A DNA stretch of 64,000 nucleotides from positions 177,866-241,865 of the forward strand of contig NW_026515526.1 of the NCBI RefSeq assembly GCF_014898815.1. The letters are read 5' to 3'. Shown here piece by piece: positions 51,168 to 61,888 of the stretch. Origin of the DNA: Panonychus citri (lineage: Eukaryota > Arthropoda > Arachnida > Trombidiformes > Tetranychidae). Position numbers and translations under genes: made by a program. The notes under the pieces are model-generated. The model was not told where the DNA came from. It made no database searches and saw nothing but the letters and a program-made list of their open reading frames with translations. Every line of letters starts with the position of its first letter. The first letter of the stretch is position 1.

Positions 51168-51598
51168 ATTGAAATTGGGTTCGGACAGATCTTAAAACTT
51201 TTATGTTCGGACAAGGGTACAGTTCGGACTGTTTTGGGTTCGGAAGTTGACGTGCACAAGAAAATGTTGAGACTGTTATGATTGGTACATTGTGCGACTT
51301 TTGAGACGTTTAACTTGCTGCTGTGGCGCCATCTATCGTTCTGTGATTTCGGACCATTTACCATAAGCAATGACTTGGTTTCGGTTTTCGGTGGTTTCGG
51401 ACAGTGTCTTGGCCGATGACTAGATATAGTTATTTACAATAGGGTATGGGTTTATGATTAACGAGATTAAAATTGTGGGTGTGTAGAAGTGGATTTTATA
51501 TAAGGTTAATATATTTATGTGTAGAATTAATAATAATTAGGAATTACAAGATTTAAAGGGTTCGGTTAGTTTCTTTATTTATTTCTTTTATTTCTCTT

Positions 51599-53574
51599 TT
51601 ACTCCTCGTCCGATTGTTGCCATTCTTCGCCACTGGAGTCTTCGGATGAAGTGGTAGCTCTGCGAGGTGGCTTTCCAAAGGCATTTTTGATAACGGCTAA
51701 CTGCTTTTCTAATTTACCAATGTGCTTCCTTGCGGCTGCTGTTCTCCTGGCATCTTGTTCAGCTCTATGCGCTTCTGCTGCCTCTTGGTCAAATCTAAGT
51801 CCTGCCTTTCCACGACCTTTTCCACCAAGTGTTGACTTGGCCGAATGCTTTTCAACGACCGGCCAAACGGCTGGTTTCGAAGGCTGCGGAGACTTCGGAC
51901 CTGCTTGTGTGATTTCAATTTGAGTTGTGAGGTTGACAGGTACAGTGTCATTATCGGTGAGGCTGCGACCAGGTGTAGCAGGAATAGAGGTCTGACTCGA
52001 GCTAACGGGTACATTTTCTGGGGGGATTTGACATGAGTCTTGGCTTGTGGTGTCAGGTTCAGGGAAAGCCTTGGACAAGTTAGATGCATTCGAGCAGTCC
52101 GAATCGTCCGAGGCTTCGGTTGGCTTCGGAGGACTCGGCAGGGAACTGCTTTTTGGGTACGAGCTAGTGGTCGAAGTCTTCGAAGTGTATCTTTCATCTC
52201 GATCTCTCCTGAAGTCTCGGGTTCTTCTTCCTCTTCACTCTTATCGCCAGAATCATTTTTCTCTTCGGCCTCATCATCCGAGGGTTCGGCTATGGGCTGA
52301 GAGTTCGGATTCGTTGATGCTTGTGATAGTTGAAGTTCCGTTGACTTCGGTGAGTATCTTGGTGTTCGGCTTCTAGACTTTCTTTTTCTTGGTGACGAGG
52401 TTTCTGGTTCATCAGATAGACTGGAATCACTTAAATTGCTACCCTTGGTTGTGGTTGAGGTACAAGTGCCTCCTTTGCGTGTTAATTTTGATTTTTCCAC
52501 TGAAGGTTCGGAGCTTTCGGACCCAGAGTCTTCGGACCCTGAAGATGAGGAAGCATCGGAAGCTTCGGATGAACTACTTGAGCCATTGGAGTCAGATACG
52601 AATTCACGAGTCTGACTTGTTTTCTTCTTCGGCTTCTTGCTGTTTGCATTCGGTTTCCTTTCGAGTTGCTTTTTCCAAGCAGCATATCTTTCCTCCGCTT
52701 CTTCAGAGGTGAGTTCGACCCATAGATCATTCGGACCATCTGAGTTCGGATGGTATCTGGCTTTGTGCTTATGGATGCTTCGGGTCCTTTGTTCTTCGAT
52801 GTATTTACAAGCTTTTTCTAAGCAGATTTTGTATCTAGTGTATCTTGATGGCGTTGGGATACTCTTAGCTCCTGGTATCATTGAGTAAAGAGAGACCCTG
52901 TAGCCCGTTTCATTATGAAAGCCCGATCGGTATTTCTCAGGAATCATTTTGAGTTTAGCTTCTGGAAACGTGCCCCAGCCCTCAATAGTAATTTCAGAGT
53001 TGCTTTGCCTCTTTGGCTTGGCTTTTGGTGTGGTATCGGCAGGGGTCTGTTGGGAGAGCTTTAGCTTCAACTCTTCAATTTCTTTTTCCTGTGCTAGGAG
53101 CATTCGGTTCACTTTACTTAATTTATCACCTAGTATATGAGGGGCTTTCTTGATTAAGAGTTGAGTAATTTCCTTCGGATCGTCACACTTGGTCTTTTCA
53201 AGGCATCTTTCAAGCTTTGACCACGTATCCTTAGGTTTTTTACTCTTGCTGGTCTCTATCGGTCCGGTTTCCTTGCGCTTTCTTTGCTCGTCCGAAGACG
53301 CAGTGATGACTTCGGATTCACTTCTTGAGGCACACGATGATTGTGGTCTTGTAAATTGTCCTAGTAGGCGGCCAATGTTGGTACTGAGTTCTTCGTACTG
53401 TTGCTTGTTTGCGGCTGCTTGGGTTTCTACCAACTTTTCTAATTTGTCTATTCTGGACTCCATGTTTTTCTTGGCTCGGATTGTACACTGTTTACACTTG
53501 TTACACTTGCAAGAGGATTCGGTCCGTTGCTTGTGTTCACTAATGAAGTCTGTAAATGGTAAACTTTTTGACAT
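51599..53574 (-). pseudogene. TelR-B ORF3, finger-bearing accessory protein (one frameshift)
   Basis: A longer frame starts at a TTG (53880), but the first good ATG is the complement of 53572-53574, giving the MSK start seen in the other TelR-B ORFs. About 658 codons to TAA at 51599-51601, with one frameshift near 52190. Layout: Cys-rich start (CKCNKCKQC), coiled coil (MESRIDKLEKLVETQAAA), a folded centre (TIEGWGTFPEAKLKMIPEKYRSGF), a C-x4-C-x13-H-x4-H finger followed by WVELTSEEAEE, an Asp/Glu/Ser-rich acidic tract, and after the frameshift a helical C-terminus ending in acidic residues. The finger/VEL block is the same as in ORF4 of TelR-A. The 53575-53994 spacer to ORF2 has no convincing ORF. 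Confidence 0.66.
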
Positions 53575-53994
53575 CGGCGGAGGCAAGGGCACAAGAATCA
53601 AACAAAACTTTAAGTTGGAGGTAGCCGAATACAGATGACTGCGGACTGTTCGGGTGTGGGAAGTGGACACAGAACAAGAGCCGATGACTTCGGATGATTC
53701 GGATGAATTTGCCGAGCGGTAACTAACACTTAGGTTACAGGAGCAAGTGAGTTCGGAGGGTTCGGACCCAGAGATATTTAGGGTTCGGACAGAGATGTTG
53801 ACAGTTTGAGGGACTGATGTGAACTGATGAGTAATCAGGTTGTGACTTGAGGTTGTGACTTTGGTGGCGACACCTATCAAATTTTTGGATGAAGTTTTTT
53901 GGCGCCGAAGTCAAAGATGATTGTGGGTTCGGACGCCGAAGTTTTCGGTAACGATATGGGTTCGGATGGTAGACTTGTGTGTTTTGTTAAACAT

Positions 53995-56900
53995 TCAGTA
54001 CTCTTTCTTGTAGTACTTCAAATTTTCATCTCTCACGGTCTTGTACATTTTTATTATTAGTGTTCGGATGTCCTTATCATTAGCAATACATTCAAGTAGC
54101 TTCTTTTTGTTTGATACGCTGGTGCCGGCGAGACCTTCTATTATCCTTCTAGTTGTGGTGTGATAGCCACAGCTCATAAGGGTGTGTTCGGAGGTCTGAG
54201 GTTCTGGTTCCTGACAAAGCGAGCATCTGTCGTAGTCTGTTGTCATCTTCATTACCAGGAGATGATCTCTAAACATGCCATGACCAGTTATGAAGGCCGC
54301 GATTTTCTCCCATTCACTGAAGGTTGACAGGTTGAGGTCGGCTAGTGTTTTCTGTGTTGCGGACCAGCTCTTTATGTTGTCGTTCGCTAACTCGGTATAC
54401 AAAGACTGGATATCAGACTCCAATATTTTCCTAAGTTGGTACTTAATATATGTTCTCGGGACCTCATCGAAGTCTTTTCTTGTCTTCTTTCGCGTTCCAG
54501 CTTTAGCGAGAACATCAGCAATTTCGTTTCCTTCCGTGCCTTGATGGCTTCGGACCCATCGGACCTCGATTGCTGTGTCTGAAGATGCAGATTCCAGTTG
54601 ATATCTCGTATCTTGTATAAGCCGTGATGTCTTGTTCGGATTTCTGATGGCCAATAGCGCTGCCTGCGAGTCTGTCCAAATGATTATTTTTGAGTAACCT
54701 GTCAACTTGCTTGCCTGTTCAATTGCCATTTGAATTGCGAAAACCTCGGCTTGAAATACTGTGCAGTAATCGGCCAGGCAGTAGCTTTTCTTGATCATAA
54801 CTTTTTGTCCGAGATGTCCGTAGACTCCGGATCCTACGCCAGAATCAGTTTTTGATCCGTCAGTAAAGATGTTTAGAGTATGAGGAGAATTCATTAGCTC
54901 CATTTCGGCCGGTTCAAGTTGATGTTCTCGGGTGATTGTTTTGACCGTGAATATTGTTTTATTATACTCCGACGGGTGTATTCTAGTTTCGTAGTCTGAT
55001 GGTAGTTCCAAACATCTGTCCGAAGGCAGAAAATCGTATTGAACTGTGCCAGAGAAGATCTGCTTTTTAACAAGTGCGGCTTTCAGAACGTTTTCTATCG
55101 GCTTATGACCACTTAGCGTAATGCAGTTTATCCAACTCGTTGAGTAGAAAAGTTTGCTGGTTTTTAGGATGTACAATCTTTGTATTCGTCTTAGTTTCAT
55201 CGTTACATTTTTCTGTTTGAGGAGGTCTCCCCACACCGATACTGCATACGATAAGGTTGGAACTGCAACTCCTTCCCAAATTTTTCGATAGGCTTCTGTG
55301 TGATTTCCGAACATAGTTTTTACCAGAGCCGCTGCTCTATGGACTAGATTTGTGACTTTCCGAATAGTATTTTCAAAGTGTTGTTTGAATTTTAGCCCTT
55401 TGTCAATTGTTACGCCAAGAGTTTTGATCAAGTCAGTTTCTGGTATCGGCTCTCCGTTTATTTTCATAGTTAACTTGAGGGAAGGTTCGGCCTTAACTTT
55501 GAGGTAGACTGATTTGGACGATGAGAATTTCATTTTTTCTGAAAGCTTTTGACTCAAGCCTCACAAATGCCTGGCATTTGCTCAGCCTGTTAGTTCCCGG
55601 CCCACCATCCTAGGTTTGCAATTGTTGCTGTTCTGAGCTTAGTGAGTACACTCGGCCACCATGCGCTATCAAAAGCTCCTTCTATATCCAGTGATACGAG
55701 CATGATGTTTTTACTCTTGATGGCTTTTATGGTGCTTATAAGGGTTTCTATTGCTTGTTCGGCCGAGCGTCCTTTCCTAAAGCCGTACTGTCTTTCGTGT
55801 AGAAGCTTGTGTCTTTCATAGTGCCAGGACAGTCTTGTATGCATCAGTGTCTCCAAGCCTTTACCTAGCATGGGTAACAGACCTATCGGCCTATATGACT
55901 TCGGATGTCCATAGTCACCTTTGCCACTCTTCGGAATGTACTTGATTACGGCTTTCTTCCAGATAGTTGGGAAGATGCCTTGATTTAGACAGGTGTTGTA
56001 CATTTTAAGCATCATCGGTTTATTTGTTAGGAGCAGTCTTTCACAAATAGCCGAATTGAGGCCATCGTAGCCCGGGGCTTTCCTGACATGTACTTTTTTA
56101 AAGATCTCTTGTATCTCATGGGATGTGAAATCCGGTTCGTTTAAGACTGTGCTGTGTGATGGTATTTCAGGGGTTTCTGGTGTCGGACAGGTCGGCTCAT
56201 AGTTTACTTTGAAGGTTTCAGTTCGGATGTTTTCATGGTATTCGGTCTCATTGTGTGTGGTATCATTTGGGAAGAACGTTTCTAGAAGTAGCATTCCAGA
56301 GTCTTCCGCACTCAGTAACGTCCCAGCACTTGATTTCAGGCATTGAGGCTTGATGTTCGATGAGACTTTGAGCCAGTTGCTTATGGGGTCCCAGGTATTT
56401 TCCGCTGTGAGATTTGCGGTGTAGTTTTGCCAAGTTTTAACTCGAGCCGTCTTTATCTCTTCTTTTACTTTTTCTCTCAGTTCGGCCAGTTTGGTCCGCA
56501 TAAGGTTTATTCTTTCTTTTGACTTTGAGACGGCAATGCTCCTCCTGATAGCTGATATTCGGCTGTCGAGTACCTTGATAGATTCGTTGTACCAGACCGT
56601 CTTCTGATTTTTCTTAACTCTTGGAAGTTTTTTAAGGGTGTATTCGGCTGCTGATTCTACCGCTTTACTATATTGTTCGGACAGGTCTTGTGCTCGGGTT
56701 TTGTTAGCTACTTTCTTTGACGATAACTTTTGTGAGGCTATGAGTTCAAAGTGATCCCAGCTTCTAGGGGCGTGGCGGAAGATCTTTGTAGTGTCCAGTC
56801 TACTATATTCGTACGATGACTGAAGATCGAATGATATGACATAATGATCAGATACGGTTGATTTGTCGTTTCTGACTTTCCAGTTCGTTGCTTTTGGTCC

Positions 56901-57518
56901 GATGTCCGAGGATACGGCTGTAAGGTCAACTATGCTCTTGTATTCGATACCGTTACGAACGGCTGAGAAGGTTGGATGTTTGCCTTCGTTGAGTGTATTG
57001 AGATCAGAGCTGATGAGAAAGTCCTCCACTTGGAGTCCTTTTTCGTTGGTGGTTACATCTCCCCATAGAATTGACCGGCCATTGAAGTCCCCGGCACAGA
57101 TTATTTTATCTCTTGACTGTGTTTGTTTATGAATTAGGTCCGACAGTGAGTTGATTATTTCTATGCGTTTCACTTTTGGTGGTATGTATGTAGATACTAT
57201 TGTCACCCAGCCCATGTCCGTGAGTATACGACAAGCGGCAATGTAGGCAGACGTAGTTTCAATCGGCATGTTCGGTATCTGGTTATCCATAATAATTATG
57301 GCCGCATACGCTCTTCCGTTCCCTTCCACTTGGGACGGCAGGTGTGTGTTATATTTCTTTTTAACTCCTTTCATCATATTATTATAATGATTCGTCTCCT
57401 GGATTAAAAGTATTGAAGTGCCTTCGGATTCGGCTAGTTGTACAACTTGTGCAGTTGCAGTCTCACTCTTGTTGACATTGTGCTGCATGAAACTCGTGAA
57501 TTTTTTGAGCTTATGCAT
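53995..57518 (-). pseudogene. TelR-B ORF2, endonuclease-RT-RNase H lacking the RT core
   Basis: The ATG (complement of 57516-57518) follows the ORF1b stop after 1 nt. The first part (57518-55590) has the endonuclease (LLIQET, AGDFNGRSILWGD, SDHYVISF) and the start of RT (RKAPGYDGLN, YIPKSGKG, RPIGLLP, QYGFRKGRS, SLDIEGAFDSAWW). The second part (55557-53995) resumes at the RT thumb (IKTLGVTIDKGL) and contains RNase H (FTDGSKTDSGVGSG, QAEVFAI, WTDSQAAL, SHQGTEGNEIADVLA) and a C-x2-C-x9-H-x4-C finger. The stretch between, including the catalytic YxDD, is missing relative to TelR-A, roughly 100-130 codons, at 55560-55600. The copy cannot reverse-transcribe on its own. Confidence 0.88.
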
Positions 57519-57519
57519 T

Positions 57520-58443
57520 TTATATTAAATTTTCCTGTTTGAGATAGAAGCTTAAAATCTGCTTCTGCTTTTCTAACACTTCTTTGTAAACTGGACATTT
57601 CTTTGATCTTGACGAGTGTCCGAGTACTTTCGCAGCACCTTGAGAGTAGCTCGGATGTTTCTCACAATTGAGGCATCGATGGTTTTCAGGTTTTCCTTTG
57701 TAGGGACAATCTTTCAAGTTGTGTTCACCATGACAGTTGTAACACGTCTTTATTTGTTCCTTCTTGTGGCATCTCTTTGCAGGATGTCCATTTTCCAAGC
57801 ATTTGTGGCAGTTAATGACATCGGCAAAAGGGGTTACGCGAATGTATTGATAGCCGATGCCAATTCTTTCCGCGCGAACGAGTTTTCCGAATAGTTCATG
57901 ATTAACCTTGAGTATGATGTCTTTAGTTCGCCTTCCATAACTGTTCGGCGATCGTCTGACTTCACGTGTCCATTTGATTTGCTCTTTGAATTCTTCCAGG
58001 GTCTGATCTGGCGCTATTCTGTCTTTATTTTGTGTCCATATTATGTCTTTGACTTCTTCGGACGTGACATTTTCATTGACTTTGATCAGCCGCACATACA
58101 GATGGGGTGGTCTCTCCTCCTCAACTTCGAAGAGTCCGCATTTGTGAACCTCTTCGGACATGATCTTTTTGTCCTTTTGCGTGGGGCATCTGACTACTGT
58201 CATTCCATGACCTAGGCTTCTGACAGTCTGTACATTGACTCCAGCTTTAACGACATCCACTTTGTCCGTCAGAGTTGTGTAACAATCTTTGCCATTTATT
58301 GTATCCGAGCCATCCGCATTTCGTTTAAGCTTTACGACCATAGAACAAGAACCATCTCTCATCGGATTCACATTTCTAAGAGCCGTCGCATAGCTAGGCT
58401 GAGACGCGGCCTGAATTGGTTCGGCACTACTTCTAGTATTCAT
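57520..58443 (-). CDS. TelR-B ORF1b, gag-like zinc-knuckle protein
   Basis: Intact 307-residue ORF from the ATG complement of 58441-58443. After a folded N-terminal region there are three Cys-His clusters near residues 217-290: C-x2-C-x4-H-x4-C (CHKCLENGHPAKRC), C-x2-C-x3-H-x4-C, and a longer CLNC...KKC. These match the set in ORF1 of TelR-A. It binds element RNA. Its stop is 1 nt from ORF2's ATG, so ORF2 is likely made by reinitiation. Confidence 0.85.
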   Translation of the reverse strand: MNTRSSAEPIQAASQPSYATALRNVNPMRDGSCSMVVKLKRNADGSDTINGKDCYTTLTDKVDVVKAGVNVQTVRSLGHGMTVVRCPTQKDKKIMSEEVHKCGLFEVEEERPPHLYVRLIKVNENVTSEEVKDIIWTQNKDRIAPDQTLEEFKEQIKWTREVRRSPNSYGRRTKDIILKVNHELFGKLVRAERIGIGYQYIRVTPFADVINCHKCLENGHPAKRCHKKEQIKTCYNCHGEHNLKDCPYKGKPENHRCLNCEKHPSYSQGAAKVLGHSSRSKKCPVYKEVLEKQKQILSFYLKQENLI

Positions 58444-58498
58444 TTGCTTATAGCCGACTCCGACGCCTTGTCAAAAGACTTGACTACAGCTTCGGACG

Positions 58499-59104
58499 TT
58501 ACTTATAGATCTCCGATGTCGTCTTCTTCACAAGATTTTCGACGTCTTCGGACAGCGCTTTCCTTGTTTTGTTGACTGCTAATTCAGCAGCTGACTCGAT
58601 AACAGTTCCGATCAATGTTGATTCTATCGTATGTAGGGAATTTGACAATACACTTATGTCACCAAGTGCCCTAAGTACGGTACTCTTTATGTCCGAGCGT
58701 ATGTTGCCAGAATCAGCCATAGCAGCTTCAGCGGCCGTTACGTTGGCTTTGATCTTGCCTATGACTGTATGAATCTGATCCACAATACTTGTTACTCCTT
58801 GACAGGCCTTTTCTCTTTCTGCACTTCGACCTGCGTCGTCTTTGCGGGTTCTAGTGCGCTTGTTACCTCTGATAGCCGATCCTTCAGGGTGCGTTGAAGG
58901 CGTCGCAAAGGTGTAGACTCCATCGGTGGCCGGGGTGAAATTAAACGTTTGGGCGGGGTTAGCGGCGGGCACAATCGCAAGGCTTGTTGGGCCGAACATG
59001 TCTGCATCCGGATCCGCATTCTCAAATGACAGGCGACGATTAGAGGTCGGACCCTTCGGGCCGCGATTAGCTCTAGGTCGGTTTTTGCTCGTATCTTTCG
59101 ACAT
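58499..59104 (-). CDS. TelR-B ORF1a, upstream protein (201 aa)
   Basis: Starts MSKDTSK at the ATG complement of 59102-59104, stop TAA at 58499-58501. A basic, low-complexity N-terminus is followed by a helical region (about 100-200) rich in Ala/Ser/Val. It occupies the place of the N-terminal part of TelR-A ORF1 but is separated from ORF1b by 55 nt and a change of frame. It may be a genuine separate ORF or an ORF1 split by a small indel. Confidence 0.6.
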   Translation of the reverse strand: MSKDTSKNRPRANRGPKGPTSNRRLSFENADPDADMFGPTSLAIVPAANPAQTFNFTPATDGVYTFATPSTHPEGSAIRGNKRTRTRKDDAGRSAEREKACQGVTSIVDQIHTVIGKIKANVTAAEAAMADSGNIRSDIKSTVLRALGDISVLSNSLHTIESTLIGTVIESAAELAVNKTRKALSEDVENLVKKTTSEIYK

Positions 59105-59436
59105 GACGTCTTAGAAGGCGAGACTGATGAGCCGAACAGGTAAATCCGAACGTTCGGACCAAGTGATGAGTTCGGGAATTGACGTGAACTGTACTTGGTT
59201 AAGATGTGGAGTGTGTGATGGTGATGATGGGTGAGGTGAGAGGTGATGTGTGTGTGTGTCCGAAACTTCGGCTTGGCCTAGGCTTCGGATAGGGAGTTGG
59301 AGAGACGGGATGAAGTTTGACTTCGGAGGTAGAGGAACTTTAAAAGATTTAGCTTAAGACCACCAGGGCCGAAAGCATAAGCAAAATCTAAGAGAGTTCG
59401 GAAAATCACCTGAACAGTAAGAGAGCTCAAGACGGT

Positions 59437-60850
59437 TGGTTAGGTTAGAAGAAGTTAGGTTAGTTAGGTTAGTTAGGTTGAAGAAGAAGAAGAAGAAGAA
59501 GTAGGTAGGTTAGGGGAAGAGTTAGGTTAGTTAGGTTGAGGTTAGGTTGGTTGTGTTGTTAGGTTAGGTTGCCAGTTGGTTGGTTGCAGGGTTGGTTGGT
59601 TAGGCCAGGTTGGTTAGGCCAGGCCAGCCAGGTTGGTTAGGTTGGGTTGGTTAGGCCAGGTTGGTTAGGTTAGGTTAGGTTGTGGTTGAGGAAGAAGAAG
59701 AAGAAGTAGGCTGGTGCCAGGCCAGGCCAGGTTGGTGGCCAGGTTGGTTGAAGAGGAAGAGGCCAGGCCAGCCAGTTGGCAGGCCAGGGTTGGCCAGGCC
59801 AGGCCAGTTGGGCCAGAAGGAAGCCAGGCCAGTTGGTTGAGGCCAGGGTAGGCAGGCCAGGTTGGTTGAGGGGGCCAGGCCAGGCCAGGCCAGGTTGCCA
59901 GTTAGAAGCTGGTTAGGTTAGGCCAGGTTGTGCAAGGCAGCAGGAGGAAGGCCAGGGCAGTTCCAGGCCAGCCAGGCCAGCCAGGTTGCCAGCCAGGCCA
60001 GGCCAGCCAGGCCAGGCCAGGCCAGGCCAGGGTGCTGAAGAAACAGGCCAGGTTGCCAGGCCAGCTAGGCCAGGCCAGGCCAGGCCAGCCAGGCCAGGCC
60101 AGGCCAGCTTGCGCCAGGCCAGGCCAGGCCAGCCAGGCCAGGCTGCAGGCCAGGCCAGGCCAGGCTTGGGTTGGGGCCAGGCCAGGCCAGGCCAGCCAGG
60201 CCAGGCCAGCTGGTGTCAGGCCAGTGCAGCCAGGCCAGGCCAGCCAGGCCAGGAAGTCAGGCCAGGCCAGCCAGGCCAGGCCAGGCCAGGCCAGGCCAGG
60301 CCAGGCCAGGCCAGGCCAGGCCAGCCAGGCCAGCTGTGCCAGGCCAGGCCAGGCCAGGCCAGGCCAGCCAGGCCAGGCCAGGCTTCCAGGCCAGGCCAGG
60401 CCAGCCAGGCCAGGCCAGGCCAGGCCAGGCCAGGCCAGCCAGGCTGTGTCAGGCCAGGCCAGGCCAGCCAGGCCCAGGCCAGCCAGCCAGGCCAGGCCAG
60501 GCCAGGCCAGGCCAGCCAGGCCAGGCCAGGCCAGGCCAGGCCAGGCCAGGCCAGCCAGGCCAGGCCAGCCAGGCCAGGTCAGGCCAGCCAGGCCAGGCCA
60601 GGCCAGGCCAGCCAGCCAGGCCAGCCAGGCCAGGCCAGGCCAGGCCAGGCCAGGCCAGGTTAGGTTAGGTTAGGTTAGGTTAGGCCAGGTTAGGCCAGTT
60701 AGGCCAGGTCAGTTGGAGAAGAAGGCCAGGTTAGGTTAGGTTAGGTTAGCCAGGGTTAGGTTAGTTGGTTGGTTAGTTAGGTTGTTAGGTTAGGTTAGGT
60801 TAGGTTAGGAAGTTAGGCAAGTTAGGTTGGTTGAATAGGTTAGCCAGGTT
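59437..60850 (+). repeat. Telomeric tract 4 with a long CCAGG block
   Basis: TTAGG and GAAGAA at the left, a block of about 730 bp made almost only of CCAGG (59930-60658), then TTAGG again. The unit differs from TTAGG only by TT to CC. Open frames of up to 247 codons exist in all three + frames because a 5-mer repeat has no stop; they are not genes. The CCAGG block is probably miscalled TTAGG (see findings). Confidence 0.9.
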
Positions 60851-60936
60851 ATTTTTTGGTTTTAGGTTTGCCAGTTAGTTAGGCAAACAGTTCCAGGTCT
60901 GCACCGAACCTTCACGGTTATTTGATTAGTAGTAGA

Positions 60937-60957
60937 CTCTGCCCGTTACCGGCAGAG
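60937..60957. ncRNA. 3'-terminal RNA hairpin of TelR-D (covarying)
   Basis: The stem CTCTGCC/GGCAGAG with loop CGTTACC is the counterpart of 50007-50027 in TelR-B, with a compensatory pair change and identical loop. Confidence 0.7.
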
Positions 60958-61388
60958 GTGTCTGTAACTGCAGTTACAAGCATCGTACTAATACGCGTAC
61001 AAAGTTAACAATTTGCTTTTAGGGAATAATATTATAAGTTTGATTGAGGAAGGTGCAACTACGCGTATTTGGGTTACAATATGATTATGAAGCAGAGTTT
61101 CACGCACTTCGTAACAGTGGTTAGTAACTGTTACAATTTTGATTACAAATAAAAGATTTTCGGACCTGCTACGGTGTGTAGGTGTACAGGTTAGTTTCTA
61201 AACTGAAGTGAGAGTCTGGATTACTCTACGCACTTCGTGAATATATAAAGATAAACATTTTCTTTGAAATTGATTACATCTGATTTGAGGGAGGGATACA
61301 TAATATAGGGGGAAATCATTTTAAAACTATTGAAAAATTGATTAAAATTCAAGTTAAAAGTTACATTAAAAATACTTGTACGTCCGTA

Positions 61389-61888
61389 TCAAGCCACAGT
61401 CGCATTCGCTGGTGCGTCTTCGTCCTCGTCGGTTTCGCCATTAATAGCCATTTCCAGCTCCATTTTATCAAGATTAGTTTTCAATAAAAAACGGTATACT
61501 TCTTTATCCATGTGGTACTTGCAATGCGAAGGTCCTTTTGCTCTTCCCAGGTGATTATTTTCAATATGGAAGTTCCTCTCTTTCCATCAAAGAAATACGC
61601 ACAACATTCTTCACATTTTCGATACGGTTGTCCACTTGTCGATTTCTTTTCTTTCCTTGACTTCTTCTTCCTGACTTTTCAAGTTCTTCCATAATTCTAT
61701 TTGTCTTACGGTCCAATACGTTTTGAAGTTCTCTGACTTGATTTTCAAAGTCACCAGCGATTGTTGCAATTCAACAAGTACAATTGTTGCCGGAGCTATA
61801 GCTGGACGCGTAGTTGGTTTTTAATGGGGATTTACGAGCTTTGGACGTAGCAGGTTTAGGAGATCTTTACCATTGAAGGTTTAACCAT
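61389..61888 (-). pseudogene. TelR-D ORF4 homologue (frameshifted)
   Basis: The ATG is the complement of 61886-61888 and the TGA is at 61389-61391. In pieces it reads an SPK/SAR-rich basic N-terminus, a Cys cluster (CEECCAYFF) followed by a His pair, and DKEVYRFLLKTNLDKMELE before an acidic tail. These parallel TelR-B ORF4 in order. Small deletions (near 61570, 61690 and 61860) break the frame. Confidence 0.5.

Larger units (their letters stand above)
49928..59436 (-). mobile_element. Telomeric non-LTR retrotransposon TelR-B
   Basis: About 9.5 kb on the minus strand, with poly(A) (T-run 49928-49945) and 5' end (CCAACCGTC) both set in TTAGG. Order in the transcript: 5' leader (59436-59105, no ORF), ORF1a, ORF1b with zinc knuckles, ORF2 with an internal deletion, accessory ORF3, accessory ORF4, structured 3' UTR. 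The word TTCGGA occurs more than 40 times across coding and non-coding parts. The element belongs to the same R1-like type as TelR-A but is not alignable outside ORF1, ORF2 and the ORF3 finger. Confidence 0.88.

Noticed and set aside
53575..53880. N-terminal extension of TelR-B ORF3
   Set aside because: It begins at TTG and has a Ser/Thr-rich composition unlike the rest; the ATG at 53574 gives the MSK start shared by the other TelR-B ORFs.
59930..60673. Three overlapping + strand ORFs of 165-247 codons encoding Ala/Arg/Pro/Gly/Gln repeats
   Set aside because: They are read-through of a 5-bp CCAGG repeat, which has no stop in any + frame, inside a telomeric tract; probably miscalled TTAGG.
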